NCBI GenBank assembly: GCA_000964245.1
Contig: LANB01000001.1
Coordinates: 4,033,501-4,097,500 of the forward strand
Origin: Cellvibrionaceae bacterium 1162T.S.0a.05
GTDB lineage: Bacteria; Pseudomonadota; Gammaproteobacteria; Pseudomonadales; Cellvibrionaceae
DNA length: 64,000 nt
Direction of reading: 5' to 3'
This document shows, in pieces, positions 46,113 to 55,838 of this stretch (position 1 is its first letter; every line of letters begins with the position of its first letter). The translations under genes and the position numbers were made by a program. The notes under the pieces are model-generated. The model was not told the origin of the DNA. It saw only the letters and a program-made list of their open reading frames with translations, and ran no database searches.

Positions 46113-48506
46113 CTATGCAGTTTTGGCGTAGCGCTTTAGCATACTCGGCACATCTAAAATAAGTGCGATTGTACCGTCGCCGGTGATGGTGGCGCCTGCC
46201 ATGCCGGGCGTTCCGTGAAGCATTTTGCCCAAGGGTTTGATAACCACTTCCTCTTGACCAATCAATTGATCGACAACAAAACCAACGCGCTGGGTACCCA
46301 CCGAAACAATGACAACATGCGCTTCTTCAAGCTTGCCAACCAGGACGGGTTTTTTCACCAACCACCGCTTTAAATGAAAAATAGGAATGGCTTTTTCGCG
46401 TATGGTGACGCACTCCTGCCCATCAACAATATTGGTTTTGGTGAGATCCATATGGAATATTTCATTTACGCTCACCAGGGGCAACGCAAAGGTTTGGTCG
46501 GCCAGCATAATCATCAAGGTTGGCATAATCGCGAGTGTAAGCGGAACCTTGATTGCGATACGTGTGCCCTCGCCCAGCTTGGAATTAATTTCGATAGATC
46601 CGTTGAGCTGGGTAATTTTGGTTTTCACCACATCCATACCGACACCACGACCGGATACATCCGAGATTTCAGTTTTGGTCGAAAATCCGGGGGCGAAAAT
46701 TAAATTGAACGCTTCAGTATCCGAAAGCCGAGCGGCGGAATCTTCATCGAGAATACCTTTTTCCACGGCCTTGGCACGCAATTTTTGTGGGTCCATACCA
46801 CCACCGTCATCGGTAATCGATAGCAGTATGTGGTCGCCTTCCTGTTCCGCAGCGAGAATGACTTTGCCAACGCGTGATTTTCCGTTTTGCTCACGCACCG
46901 CTGGTAATTCAATACCGTGGTCGACAGAGTTGCGTACCAAATGGACCAAGGGGTCTGCCAGCGCTTCAACGAGGTTTTTATCCAGGTCGGTATCCTCACC
47001 GACGAGATCAAGATTGATTTCTTTCTTAAGATTTCGCGCAAGATCACGTACAACACGCGGGAAGCGCCCAAATACTTTTTTAATGGGCTGCATGCGCGTT
47101 TTCATTACCGCAGTCTGCAAATCTGCGGTGACCACATCGAGGTTGGCGACCGCTTTTTGCATCGACTCGTCAGCGCTTTCCAGGCCCAGGCGGACCAAAC
47201 GGTTACGAACCAAAACCAGTTCACCCACCATATTCATAATATCGTCGAGACGTTGCGTATCCACGCGCACTGTGGTCTCAGCTGCAGTTCCGCTTTGTTG
47301 TTGCCCAGGAGCAGAGCGTGCATTATCGCGCGGTTTAGGCGCGGCACTTAAGTTTCGTTTTTGATCACCCGCTGGCGCACTTACTGCGCTCGGCTTTTCA
47401 GGGCTTGGCGCTGGTGCGGCAGCTTTTGCCTTGGTGTCTGCTATTGCAGGCGTTGCGGCCGGCGTGGCCGGTGTTTTTTCTTTATCATCCGCCGCAGCGA
47501 TTGTTGGCCCCTTCCCTTTACCATGTAACTGATCTAACAAGTCCTCGAACTCATCGTCCGTAATCAGTTCGGCCTTTTTCGTTGTCTCGGTGGCCGAATT
47601 TTCCGGGGGGGAAACGTCTTTATTGTCCTCGGGTTTTGCTGTTTTACCCGGCCCTTGACCCGCGCCATGAAGTTGGTCAAGCAAAGCTTCAAATTCATCT
47701 TCTGAAATTTCGTCGGGCTCTTTCGTCTTGGGTTGAGCTGTCCCACTACCAACACCGCCACTTTCGGTGGCCGCTTGCTCACCCACGCCTGGTGCTTTAC
47801 CTGAACCATGCAATTGGTCTAATAACGCTTCAAATTCGTCTTCGGTTATTTCGTCGCCCGCATCGGTAATTGACGCTGAATTATCGTGACTTGTACTTTT
47901 TGCACTTTCTTCAGTTGTGGTTGTCGAATTTTCAACGGCTTGATCTGAATCGCCAATGGCATCAAGAAAGCCTTCAAATTCATCGTCAGTCAGTTCAAGA
48001 CCTTCAGATTGACTGTGGTCGCTCGCTTGTTCTTGCTGAACGTCTACTGCAGTATCTGGCAATGCTTCCGTGGGAGGGTCAACTTCGCCAGAGTGGGCAA
48101 CAGGCTCTACCGGGTCTTCGCCTGCAACAAGCGCTTCAAGTTTGGCTATCAGTGCAGGGTCTGCGGGCGATGGAACATCACCATTGGTAATTTCACTGAA
48201 TTGACTGGTGACGGTGTCGAGCGCTTGCAGAACAACATCCATTAGTTCCGGGGTAACACTCCGTTGTCCATTACGCAAAATATCAAAAAGGTTTTCCGTG
48301 ACATGGCAACAATCCACCATGGTATTGAGTTGTAAAAAGCCTGCGCCGCCTTTTACCGTATGAAATCCACGAAAAATTGCGTTCAACAAATCCCGGTCAT
48401 CGGGCCGCTGTTCGAGATCTACCAGTTGTTCTGAGAGAGCTTCAATGATTTCCCCGGCTTCAACAAGAAAATCCTGAAGAATGTCATCATCATCACTAAA
48501 TGACAT
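46113..48506 (-). CDS. cheA: Chemotaxis histidine kinase CheA with repeated acidic motifs
   Basis: Central kinase of the flagellar chemotaxis system (797 aa). The phosphorylated His is H49 in FRGFHTVKGGAGFL. The dimerisation domain starts near residue 410 (RVDTQRLDDIMNMVGELVLVRN). The ATPase has LVRNSVDHGIE, DDGGGMDP and GRGVGMDVVKTKI, and the CheW-like domain is C-terminal. Between Hpt and dimerisation domains lie four copies of a (I/L)(T/S)(D/E)DEFE-x-LLDQLHG-like motif (near residues 177, 220, 265 and 315) in a low-complexity linker. It is 12 bp downstream of cheZ. Confidence 0.96.
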   Translation of the reverse strand: MSFSDDDDILQDFLVEAGEIIEALSEQLVDLEQRPDDRDLLNAIFRGFHTVKGGAGFLQLNTMVDCCHVTENLFDILRNGQRSVTPELMDVVLQALDTVTSQFSEITNGDVPSPADPALIAKLEALVAGEDPVEPVAHSGEVDPPTEALPDTAVDVQQEQASDHSQSEGLELTDDEFEGFLDAIGDSDQAVENSTTTTEESAKSTSHDNSASITDAGDEITEDEFEALLDQLHGSGKAPGVGEQAATESGGVGSGTAQPKTKEPDEISEDEFEALLDQLHGAGQGPGKTAKPEDNKDVSPPENSATETTKKAELITDDEFEDLLDQLHGKGKGPTIAAADDKEKTPATPAATPAIADTKAKAAAPAPSPEKPSAVSAPAGDQKRNLSAAPKPRDNARSAPGQQQSGTAAETTVRVDTQRLDDIMNMVGELVLVRNRLVRLGLESADESMQKAVANLDVVTADLQTAVMKTRMQPIKKVFGRFPRVVRDLARNLKKEINLDLVGEDTDLDKNLVEALADPLVHLVRNSVDHGIELPAVREQNGKSRVGKVILAAEQEGDHILLSITDDGGGMDPQKLRAKAVEKGILDEDSAARLSDTEAFNLIFAPGFSTKTEISDVSGRGVGMDVVKTKITQLNGSIEINSKLGEGTRIAIKVPLTLAIMPTLMIMLADQTFALPLVSVNEIFHMDLTKTNIVDGQECVTIREKAIPIFHLKRWLVKKPVLVGKLEEAHVVIVSVGTQRVGFVVDQLIGQEEVVIKPLGKMLHGTPGMAGATITGDGTIALILDVPSMLKRYAKTA

Positions 48507-48518
48507 GCTCGCCCTCCA

Positions 48519-49304
48519 CTAAAAACCCAGGCTCGACAGGAGATCATCAACTTCATCCTGACCTGATACGACATCGGTACGTTTGTCGGCATGTATTTGT
48601 GGGCCTTCTGCCTGAATTGTATTGTTTTCCTTCTCGCTGGTGTCCGATGCCAAACCGGTCACTTCCTCAACCTGACCTGCGATTCGCATAAGATTAACCA
48701 GCTCTTTCTCAACATCGGTAATCAAACCAATCACTTTTTTCAAAACCTGGCCGCTTAAATCCTGATAACCTTGCTCAAGAATAATGTCTTGTAAACTGAC
48801 ATTGAGTTGTGTGGTGCCTTCATCCATTTGATCAAGGAAATCACCAACCTGATCATAAAGCTGTTTAAATTCTTCCTTGGAAATTTGGCGCTGCTTGAGC
48901 TGTTGCCACTTATCTCGCAGGTGATGCGCCTCTTGACGCAAATTCATGGCCATGGGGGCAACGGCTTCAACTTTATCCATGGTTTTATTGGCTGCATCTT
49001 GCGTAAGTTGAATGACATAATTCAAACGATCCGATGCATCACGAATTTCTGAGCTGTTGACTTCCGGCGGGTTACTATCAAGGTCTGCGTCCACATGAAA
49101 ATTAACAATGGCGTTGTGAAGCGCGCGAGTGAGTTGCCCGATAGAATTAAAGATATGTTTATCACGGGCTTCCATTAAATTGTGAATCAATTCGGAAGCC
49201 TGATCGTATTCGTCGCTCTGAAGTTTCTCTACAAGTTGCTCTGCACAATTCTGGAGTTGCGCAAGGAACTGCTCATCTTCTTGTATATTGTGTTGCGTTT
49301 CCAT
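48519..49304 (-). CDS. cheZ: CheY phosphatase CheZ
   Basis: Dephosphorylates CheY-P to end the tumble or reversal signal. Long helices form a four-helix bundle. The active-site segment QDIILEQGYQDLSGQVLKKV (near residue 170) contains the catalytic Gln of the D-x-x-x-Q motif, and the C-terminal DEVDDLLSSLGF is the CheY-binding tail. Length is 261 aa. It lies between cheY and cheA. Confidence 0.94.
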   Translation of the reverse strand: METQHNIQEDEQFLAQLQNCAEQLVEKLQSDEYDQASELIHNLMEARDKHIFNSIGQLTRALHNAIVNFHVDADLDSNPPEVNSSEIRDASDRLNYVIQLTQDAANKTMDKVEAVAPMAMNLRQEAHHLRDKWQQLKQRQISKEEFKQLYDQVGDFLDQMDEGTTQLNVSLQDIILEQGYQDLSGQVLKKVIGLITDVEKELVNLMRIAGQVEEVTGLASDTSEKENNTIQAEGPQIHADKRTDVVSGQDEVDDLLSSLGF

Positions 49305-49325
49305 TTGCGATTCCCGAAGCCGGTA

Positions 49326-49709
49326 TTAAGCGACTCGCTCAAAAATTTTGTCTATTTTTTCTTTAAGCACTTGAGCGGTAAATGGCTTTACCACATAGCC
49401 ATTCACACCGGCCTGGGCTGCTTCGATGATTTGGTCACGTTTGGCTTCTGCCGTAACCATCAATACTGGAAGTGACGCCAGTTTGCCATCGGCACGCAAT
49501 TCCTTGAGCAAATCAATCCCCGTCATGCCGGGCATATTCCAATCGGTCACCAGGAAATCGAAATCGCCACTGCGCAACATGGGCAAGGCAGTGGTCCCAT
49601 CGTCTGCTTCGTGCGTATTTGTGAACCCCAAGTCACGCAGCAGGTTTTTGATGATTCTCCGCATTGTCGAAAAATCATCAACAATCAGAATCTTCATGTT
49701 CTTGTCCAA
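49326..49709 (-). CDS. cheY: Chemotaxis response regulator CheY
   Basis: Single-domain receiver that binds the flagellar switch. Acidic residues are in ILIVDDFST, the phospho-acceptor is in [10 protein letters not shown] in VMVTAEA and K in VVKPFTA. The frame opens at an ATG at 49721, but that ATG overlaps the GGAGG ribosome site, which is correctly spaced for the in-frame TTG at 49709 ([10 protein letters not shown]). I therefore choose the TTG. The ATG at 49697, the start used in Pseudomonas, is 17 nt from the GGAGG and is less likely. It is upstream of cheZ. Confidence 0.93.
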   Translation of the reverse strand: MDKNMKILIVDDFSTMRRIIKNLLRDLGFTNTHEADDGTTALPMLRSGDFDFLVTDWNMPGMTGIDLLKELRADGKLASLPVLMVTAEAKRDQIIEAAQAGVNGYVVKPFTAQVLKEKIDKIFERVA

Positions 49710-49854
49710 TGCAACCTCCATTCATCGTTGCGCAGTATTTCTAAGAGCGGCTTCTCTTATAAGTCTAGTCGCTAGTTGCCAGTCCTCCAGTTTTATATAA
49801 CGAAAGCATGTAGATGAAAACGACGGGCAAAAATAGCATTCTGGATGCCAGGGC

Positions 49855-50595
49855 TCAGGAAGCATCCCGGTTTTCACGCCAATCTGCCAATCGTGATCGC
49901 AAGCGCATTGTTGCCTGGCTGTGGATTTGACTGACACGGGATTCGGATACTTCGAGAACCTGACCAATCTCCTTGAGATTGAGTTCCTGTTCATAATAGA
50001 GAGAGAGCACCAATTTTTCCCTTTCGGGCAAATTATCAATTTCTGCGACGAGCGCCGTTTGCATGGCCTCGTGCATGGTGCGTTCGGAGGGGCCCTGAAG
50101 TGCAATACTACTGACCGGCTGATCTAACTTACTGTCATCATCCTCACAACTTTCTTCAAGACTAAAGAGTTTGGTGGAGGCGCTGTCCTGAAGAATTTCA
50201 TAGTATTCATCCAGGCTCATGCCCAATTCTTCAGCAACATCGACATCCCGCGCGTCGCAACCCGTGCGTGCTTCCACAATGGCAACGGCTTCGGCGACCT
50301 TGCGCGCGTTTCGGTGGACTGAGCGCGGCGCCCAATCACCGCGGCGCATTTCATCGACAATGGCGCCACGAATACGGATGCCGGCATAGGTTTCAAAACT
50401 GGCACCCTTAGTGTCGTCATATTTTTGGGCCGCTTCCAGCAGCCCTACCATACCGGCCTGGATGAGGTCATCGACCTGCACACTGGCTGGCATGCGCGCC
50501 ATCATATGAAACGCAATGCGCTTCACCAGAGCGGCATAGTCTTCAACATTAATTTCGACTGTTTGAATGGGCATACGGGTTTGTACACTAGCCAT
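49855..50595 (-). CDS. fliA: RNA polymerase sigma factor FliA (sigma 28)
   Basis: Sigma factor for late flagellar and chemotaxis promoters (246 aa). Region 2 reads VDDLIQAGMVGLLEAAQKYD and ETYAGIRIRGAIVDEMRRGD with WAPRSVHR. Region 4 has LPEREKLVLSLYYEQELNLKEIG and the helix-turn-helix VLEVSESRVSQIHSQA. It is downstream of fleN and upstream of cheY, the Pseudomonas order. Confidence 0.96.
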   Translation of the reverse strand: MASVQTRMPIQTVEINVEDYAALVKRIAFHMMARMPASVQVDDLIQAGMVGLLEAAQKYDDTKGASFETYAGIRIRGAIVDEMRRGDWAPRSVHRNARKVAEAVAIVEARTGCDARDVDVAEELGMSLDEYYEILQDSASTKLFSLEESCEDDDSKLDQPVSSIALQGPSERTMHEAMQTALVAEIDNLPEREKLVLSLYYEQELNLKEIGQVLEVSESRVSQIHSQATMRLRSRLADWRENRDAS

Positions 50596-50675
50596 TTTTA
50601 AACACGCTTAAGCCAATTTCTTTTAGCCATTTACTGCAAGCTCTCGCCATATTGCCCTTGAAGTTCCCTGAATAA

Positions 50676-51512
50676 TTAACTGTGTAAGCCACTGACCTGA
50701 GCTGGACTAATGAGGCGCTCAAAGAAAAATTCCAAATGGCCTTTTGCCGAATTTTGCACCGGCCACTGATCTATTTTTTGAGCGAGCACACGAATCGCAT
50801 TAGCAGATTTGGAACGTGGCGAGAACTCCATGAGCGATTGCCTTTTTTGTACGGCTTTTCGCATATTTTCATCAAAAGGAACATGACCGAGATATTGCAG
50901 GGAAGCATCCAGGAATCTGTCGCATGCGCTATTTAATTTGTTAAACAGGTTGATGCCCTCTTGCGTCGAGCGTGTCATATTGGCAACAACACGGAAGCGA
51001 AAGACACCATGTTCAACATTCAGCAATTTAATCAGTGCATAAGCATCAGTAATGGAGGACGGCTCGTCACAGACCACTACAATCACTTCTTGGGCCGCGC
51101 TAACAAAACTCACAACCGTATCGGAAATACCAGCGGCAGTATCGATCATCAACACATCCAGTTGATTGGCAATTTCGCCAAAGGCATAAATCAAGGCCGC
51201 GTGTTCCTGATTAGTCAGATTTGCCATTTGTTGCACACCCGATGACGCGGGCACAATGTGCATTCCGGCCGGGCCACGCACCAACACATCCTTGATACTT
51301 TTGCTGCCGTTGATGACATCGGCCAGGGTATAGCGTGATTGCAATCCCAGTAAGACATCGACATTGGCGAGGCCGAGGTCCGCATCCATCAGAACCACGC
51401 GACGTCGTAATTCAGCGAGAGCAATACTCAGATTCACGGAAAGATTGGTTTTTCCAACGCCACCCTTACCTCCGGTAACAGCGACAACCTTGATGGGACG
51501 ATGCACAGCCAT
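50676..51512 (-). CDS. fleN: Flagellar number regulator FleN (FlhG, MinD-like)
   Basis: ParA/MinD ATPase that limits the number of polar flagella, in Pseudomonas by antagonising FleQ. Deviant Walker A TGGKGGVGKTNLSVNL starts at residue 14, Walker A' VLMDADLGLANVDVLLG near 39, and MIDTAAGISDTVV near 123. Length is 278 aa. It is immediately downstream of flhF, with which it forms the flagellar placement and number control pair. Confidence 0.95.
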   Translation of the reverse strand: MAVHRPIKVVAVTGGKGGVGKTNLSVNLSIALAELRRRVVLMDADLGLANVDVLLGLQSRYTLADVINGSKSIKDVLVRGPAGMHIVPASSGVQQMANLTNQEHAALIYAFGEIANQLDVLMIDTAAGISDTVVSFVSAAQEVIVVVCDEPSSITDAYALIKLLNVEHGVFRFRVVANMTRSTQEGINLFNKLNSACDRFLDASLQYLGHVPFDENMRKAVQKRQSLMEFSPRSKSANAIRVLAQKIDQWPVQNSAKGHLEFFFERLISPAQVSGLHS

Positions 51513-51585
51513 AATTACCTACTTCTCTTGTTGCCCCGTGCCATTTCAGGGAAAAGGCGCGGGTTATGAATTGAGTATAGTTGAG

Positions 51586-53130
51586 TCACGAAAGACCACC
51601 TTCAAAAGCGGACTGTTTTTGCTCAGCAGCAGAGGGTTTCAACAGCGCTACCGCTTTTGCCACCAAACCGTGGCCCGAAGCAGTCTCAATATCTGCCGGT
51701 ATTTCCTGGCCGTTGGTGATGTAAGCCAGTGGCAGCCCTTCCTGAGTGACCACGCTCAGGGACTCACCGAGGCTGGCTGTTTCGTCGAGTTTGCTCAACA
51801 CACAAGCATCGACCTTGCGCTGGGAGCTGTAGGCATGTATCGAAGCTTTGAGATTTTGATATTGGCTGTTACACGCAAGCACCAGTACGCGTTTCATAAA
51901 GGGGCAACTGTCCAGCACTTTTAATTGCGCCTTAAGCATAGGGTCACCGTGGCGGAAACCCGCCGTGTCCACCAATACCAAAGGGAATTTTTTCAGGCTG
52001 GCCAGCACGGAAACCATGCTGTTTTCTTTATCTGCCACCCGCACTGGCACCCCGAGAATGCGCCCGAGGGAACGTAATTGATCGTGCGCCCCGACGCGCC
52101 AAGTGTCTGTTGTCACAATAGCCACTTTACCTGGGCCATGCTGCAACACAAACCGCGCGGCAAGCTTGGCAATGGTTGTGGTTTTACCCACTCCGGTAGG
52201 GCCAACGAAAGCAAAAACCCCACCGCGCGCGGTTAGATCGTTTTCTACAACCGGAATACGTCGCGATAAAATTGCCATAGCATTGCGCCAGGCAAGACTG
52301 GGTCGAGTTTCGGCACTCACCGCATCCTGCAGATCGTCAATTAAAGCCTTGTGCAAACCCAAACGTTCCAGGTGTGCGCCAATCGAAGAACCCGGCGTAG
52401 AGAATTTAAACTGCCCAGGCATTTTTACCTGGCCATTTTGTTGCCCGGATTCAGACATACGCCAAAGCTGTTGTTCCAACAATAAACGCATATCGGCAAT
52501 TTCAGATTGCAAACTATGCAGTTTTAATTCTTCATCGCTAAATTGCGTGTTGTGGTTGCTTTGTGAAAATGATTGGCTAGCCGTTTCACGGTTTGTATGG
52601 GTCGAATTTTGTAAATTCGATCTCAACGTTTCACTAAAAGTAGTTTCACTTTGACCCTGGGCTTCCTGTGAAATATTCACTCGCTCTTCTGTTGGAGTAT
52701 CGCCAGCACGGCGAAAGCCAATGGGTTCTTCCTGCAATTTTTCGGCGCGCTTGGCTGCCATCATTTTCTCACGTGCGGCTTCAATTTCCCTGGCAAGGGT
52801 TTCAGGTGATCGCTTGGGTGCACCGGGGTTCAAGTTGCCGCCAAAGGTTTCTGCTGCCTTTTCCATACCCGCCTGAACGCGCCACGCAGAATCGCTACGC
52901 ATGGGAGCATCCAGTTCCGCGTCAAAATTTTGTCCAAACTCACGGCGAACATCGACACCGCGTGTCGCATAATCGGGCTCTAGCGACACCACAATTTCAA
53001 CGCCGCGTGCGGTTTTCTGACTCGAAAGAATCACGGCCTCCGGGCCCAACTCTTCGCTAACCATCGCCAATGCTCGTCGCATACTCGGTGCAACGAAACG
53101 TTTTACCAGTTCACCATGTTGATCATTCAT
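51586..53130 (-). CDS. flhF: Flagellar biosynthesis SRP-like GTPase FlhF
   Basis: Places the flagellum at the cell pole. The start (VKRFVAPSMRRALAMVSEELG) is the family B-domain. A poorly conserved linker of about 150 residues leads to an SRP-type NG domain: G1 FVGPTGVGKTTTIAKLA (near residue 310), ATTDTWR-type TTDTWRVGAHDQL, VDTAGFRHGD, and LSKLDETASLG near the end. Length is 514 aa. A long hairpin separates it from flhA upstream. Confidence 0.95.
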   Translation of the reverse strand: MNDQHGELVKRFVAPSMRRALAMVSEELGPEAVILSSQKTARGVEIVVSLEPDYATRGVDVRREFGQNFDAELDAPMRSDSAWRVQAGMEKAAETFGGNLNPGAPKRSPETLAREIEAAREKMMAAKRAEKLQEEPIGFRRAGDTPTEERVNISQEAQGQSETTFSETLRSNLQNSTHTNRETASQSFSQSNHNTQFSDEELKLHSLQSEIADMRLLLEQQLWRMSESGQQNGQVKMPGQFKFSTPGSSIGAHLERLGLHKALIDDLQDAVSAETRPSLAWRNAMAILSRRIPVVENDLTARGGVFAFVGPTGVGKTTTIAKLAARFVLQHGPGKVAIVTTDTWRVGAHDQLRSLGRILGVPVRVADKENSMVSVLASLKKFPLVLVDTAGFRHGDPMLKAQLKVLDSCPFMKRVLVLACNSQYQNLKASIHAYSSQRKVDACVLSKLDETASLGESLSVVTQEGLPLAYITNGQEIPADIETASGHGLVAKAVALLKPSAAEQKQSAFEGGLS

Positions 53131-53152
53131 TTCTTTATCTCCTGCGAAACGA

Positions 53153-53263
53153 AATGGTTTGGCCTGACTTAAGCCTTCTCACCCGGGACCCTGACTATCT
53201 CCGAGCTTGAGATGGCAACTGCACACATCCATCTTGATAAGGCTTAAGGCAGGCCAAACCATT
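53153..53263. other. Long inverted repeat between flhA and flhF
   Basis: Arms 53153-53177 and 53239-53263 are complementary over 25 nt with one mismatch, around a 61-nt centre. It fills most of the 142-bp gap between the flhA stop and the flhF start and would form a stable hairpin in the flhA-flhF mRNA. Confidence 0.85.
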
Positions 53264-53272
53264 CAATTTCAC

Positions 53273-55507
53273 TTAATCCTCGACGCCAACGGTGGCCTCG
53301 ATCGTAATTTGCTTGTTATCTGGCACTTCGTTGTAAGCCAGTACATGCATGTCCCGAATGTGAAAACGCACAAAGCGCGACATCATGTTGCGAATTGCCG
53401 GTGCAACTAACAGAACAACCGGCTTCCCTGCCCGTTCCTGATTCTGTGCCGCCTTCACCAGCGAATTGTTGACGCGCTCCGCCAACTTCGGCTCGATGAA
53501 TGCGGTGTCATCTGCGCCAGAATTTTGTGCCTGCTGTAAAGACTGGAGCAACAATTGTTCCAGCGCGGGGTCGAGCGTAATGACAGCAAGGCTTTGCTCT
53601 TGCCCAATAATCGCTTGCACGATTTGCCGCGACAGGGCTTTACGCGCAATCGCAGTCAATTCGCGTGTCGACATATTTTTGTTTGCGTAAGCCGCCAGTG
53701 CTTCGGCAATCGTCCGCATATCCCGCACTGGCACCTGCTCCTGCAGCAAAGCTTGTAAGGTCAGTAAAAGTTGATTAATGGATATCGTGCCTGGAATTAA
53801 TTCTTCGACCAGTTTCGGTGATTTTTCTGAAAGTAAATCCAGCCACTTCTGCACATCTTCGTGGCCGAGTAACTCATGCGTGTGGGTTTGTACGATTTGG
53901 TTGAGATGCGTTGCCACAACCGTGCTGGGGTCAACCACGGTGTAGCCCAGTGATTGCGCCTGGTCGCGTTGTTCTTCATCGATCCACACCGCTTCAAGCC
54001 CGAATGCCGGGTCCGTGGTAGCAGTACCTTGCAGCTTTCCAAAAACCTGCCCTGGGTTAATCGCCATATGTTTTTCGGGAAACACTTCGCCCTCACCCAG
54101 CGACACACCCATTAAAGTGATGCGATACGCGCTCGGCAATAGTTCCAGGTTATCGCGAATATGAACAGCCGGAATCAGGAAGCCCAAATCCTGGGAAAGT
54201 TTTTTACGCACCCCTTTAATTCGCCCAAGCAACTCCCCACCCTGATTTTTATCAACCAGGGGAATCAGGCGGTAGCCCACTTCAAGACCAATAATATCGA
54301 CGGGTTTTACATCGTCCCAACTGACTTCGGCGGGTTCCGTGGTAGGCCCAGGTGGTGGCTGACTTTTATTTTCCAGAGCAGGCAAATTAGGTGCAGCAAT
54401 TTCTGCCCTCGCATCCTGCTGTGACCCGGCGCCGGGTTTCAAGCGACTATCCGTTCCCGCCTCGATCACTTCGACATTTTGTTGGCGGTAATAAATGTAG
54501 TAAGCCAGTAGTGCGCAAATAAGTGCCAATCCAATAAAGGCAAAATGCGGCATACCGGGAATAGAACCCATTAAAAATAGAATACCGGCAGCCACACCCA
54601 GCGCCTTGGGCGAGGCAAACATTTGTGAAATCACCTGGTTGTTCATACTTTCCGAGGTGTTCACGCGCGTCACCATAATGGCGGCGGATGTTGAAAGCAA
54701 AAGCGACGGAACCTGTGCAACGAGGCCATCACCAATAGTTAGCAAGATGTAATTTTCAAGGGCCATTTGCAACTCGAGATCGTGTTGCACCATTCCCACA
54801 AGCAAGCCGCCAATAATGTTGATGATCAAAATAAGAATGCCGGCTACCGAATCACCGCGAACAAATTTACTGGCACCGTCCATCGCACCGTAAAAATCGG
54901 CTTCGGATGCAACTTCTTCACGCCGGGTGCGCGCCTCGTCCTGATCAATCAAACCTGCGTTAAGATCCGCATCAATCGCCATTTGCTTACCCGGCATTGC
55001 ATCCAGGGTAAAACGTGCGCTCACTTCGGAAATGCGCCCCGCACCCTTGGTAACGACCACAAAGTTGATGATGATTAAAATGATAAATACCACGATACCC
55101 ACAGCGTAATTACCGCCAATTACCACTTCACCAAAAGCCTGAATCACCTTACCAGCGGCATCACCACCGTTATGGCCTTCCAGCAGCACGACGCGTGTCG
55201 AGGCAACATTCAAAGCCAGCCGCAGCAAGGTCGCGACAAGCAAAATCGTTGGGAACACAGAGAACTCGAGTGGTCGCAAGGCATAGACCGCAACCAGCAA
55301 TACGACTATCGACAAGGCGATATTGAAGGAGAAAAAGGCATCGAGTAAAAAAGCGGGCAGCGGCAACACCATCATGCCAAGCAGCATGATCAGCAAAATT
55401 GGAATACTGAGGTTCCCCTTGCCCATGCGCTTTAAGCCATGCAGCGCAGAATCTCCAGTAATGTTTCCGGGCAGGGTTTTAAGGTGTTGGAAAAACGGCT
55501 CGGCCAT
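53273..55507 (-). CDS. flhA: Flagellar type III export protein FlhA
   Basis: Core membrane component of the flagellar export gate (744 aa). About eight membrane helices fill residues 35-345 (LIMLLGMMVLPLPAFLLD; FPTILLVATLLRLALNVAST; FHIPEP-type loop GRISEVSARFTLDAMPGKQM). The cytosolic domain (from about 400) contains VDIIGLEVGYRLIPLVD and the C-terminal VAPAIRNMMSRFVRFH. No flhB is adjacent upstream; flhA is the first gene of this transcript. Confidence 0.97.
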   Translation of the reverse strand: MAEPFFQHLKTLPGNITGDSALHGLKRMGKGNLSIPILLIMLLGMMVLPLPAFLLDAFFSFNIALSIVVLLVAVYALRPLEFSVFPTILLVATLLRLALNVASTRVVLLEGHNGGDAAGKVIQAFGEVVIGGNYAVGIVVFIILIIINFVVVTKGAGRISEVSARFTLDAMPGKQMAIDADLNAGLIDQDEARTRREEVASEADFYGAMDGASKFVRGDSVAGILILIINIIGGLLVGMVQHDLELQMALENYILLTIGDGLVAQVPSLLLSTSAAIMVTRVNTSESMNNQVISQMFASPKALGVAAGILFLMGSIPGMPHFAFIGLALICALLAYYIYYRQQNVEVIEAGTDSRLKPGAGSQQDARAEIAAPNLPALENKSQPPPGPTTEPAEVSWDDVKPVDIIGLEVGYRLIPLVDKNQGGELLGRIKGVRKKLSQDLGFLIPAVHIRDNLELLPSAYRITLMGVSLGEGEVFPEKHMAINPGQVFGKLQGTATTDPAFGLEAVWIDEEQRDQAQSLGYTVVDPSTVVATHLNQIVQTHTHELLGHEDVQKWLDLLSEKSPKLVEELIPGTISINQLLLTLQALLQEQVPVRDMRTIAEALAAYANKNMSTRELTAIARKALSRQIVQAIIGQEQSLAVITLDPALEQLLLQSLQQAQNSGADDTAFIEPKLAERVNNSLVKAAQNQERAGKPVVLLVAPAIRNMMSRFVRFHIRDMHVLAYNEVPDNKQITIEATVGVED

Positions 55508-55838
55508 GATGCTCCAGACTGACGGAATACTGGCGTTTTTCCATTAAAAACGCCCCTTCAAGCCTATAGGGCAAAAAGCGTACCTGACTGTTTGTTAAAG
55601 CGCGATTGCCAGTAGTCAACGGTAATCGCACTTCTTAATTCCGCTTGTATTTGCGTGCCCCGCTTTTGATGCCGCCTCAACTTACAACGGTCACACGCGC
55701 GTCATTTTTGTTGCAGAATGACCCACTATTGAAGAAAAAAGTTATATTCTTTTATAACATCACGCTGAGTACTCTCAGCCTTTATCAACATTTTCGATGA
55801 ATATGAGATGATTGTTCAATGAATACCAAGAGAAGTGC
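55508..55838. other. Divergent intergenic region between flhA and the TPR protein gene
   Basis: 331 bp holding the start signals of both genes. A perfect 9-bp hairpin (GGCGTTTTT/AAAAACGCC, 55532-55554) lies 25 nt before the flhA start codon. A near-perfect dyad (GCGATTGCC/GGTAATCGC, 55602-55629) and a small hairpin (GCTGAG/CTCAGC, 55764-55779) follow. No convincing sigma54 or FliA promoter for flhA was found by eye. Confidence 0.5.

Noticed and set aside
46387-47364. 325-aa Ser/Arg-rich plus-strand frame
   Set aside because: Wholly antisense to cheA and without recognisable domains.
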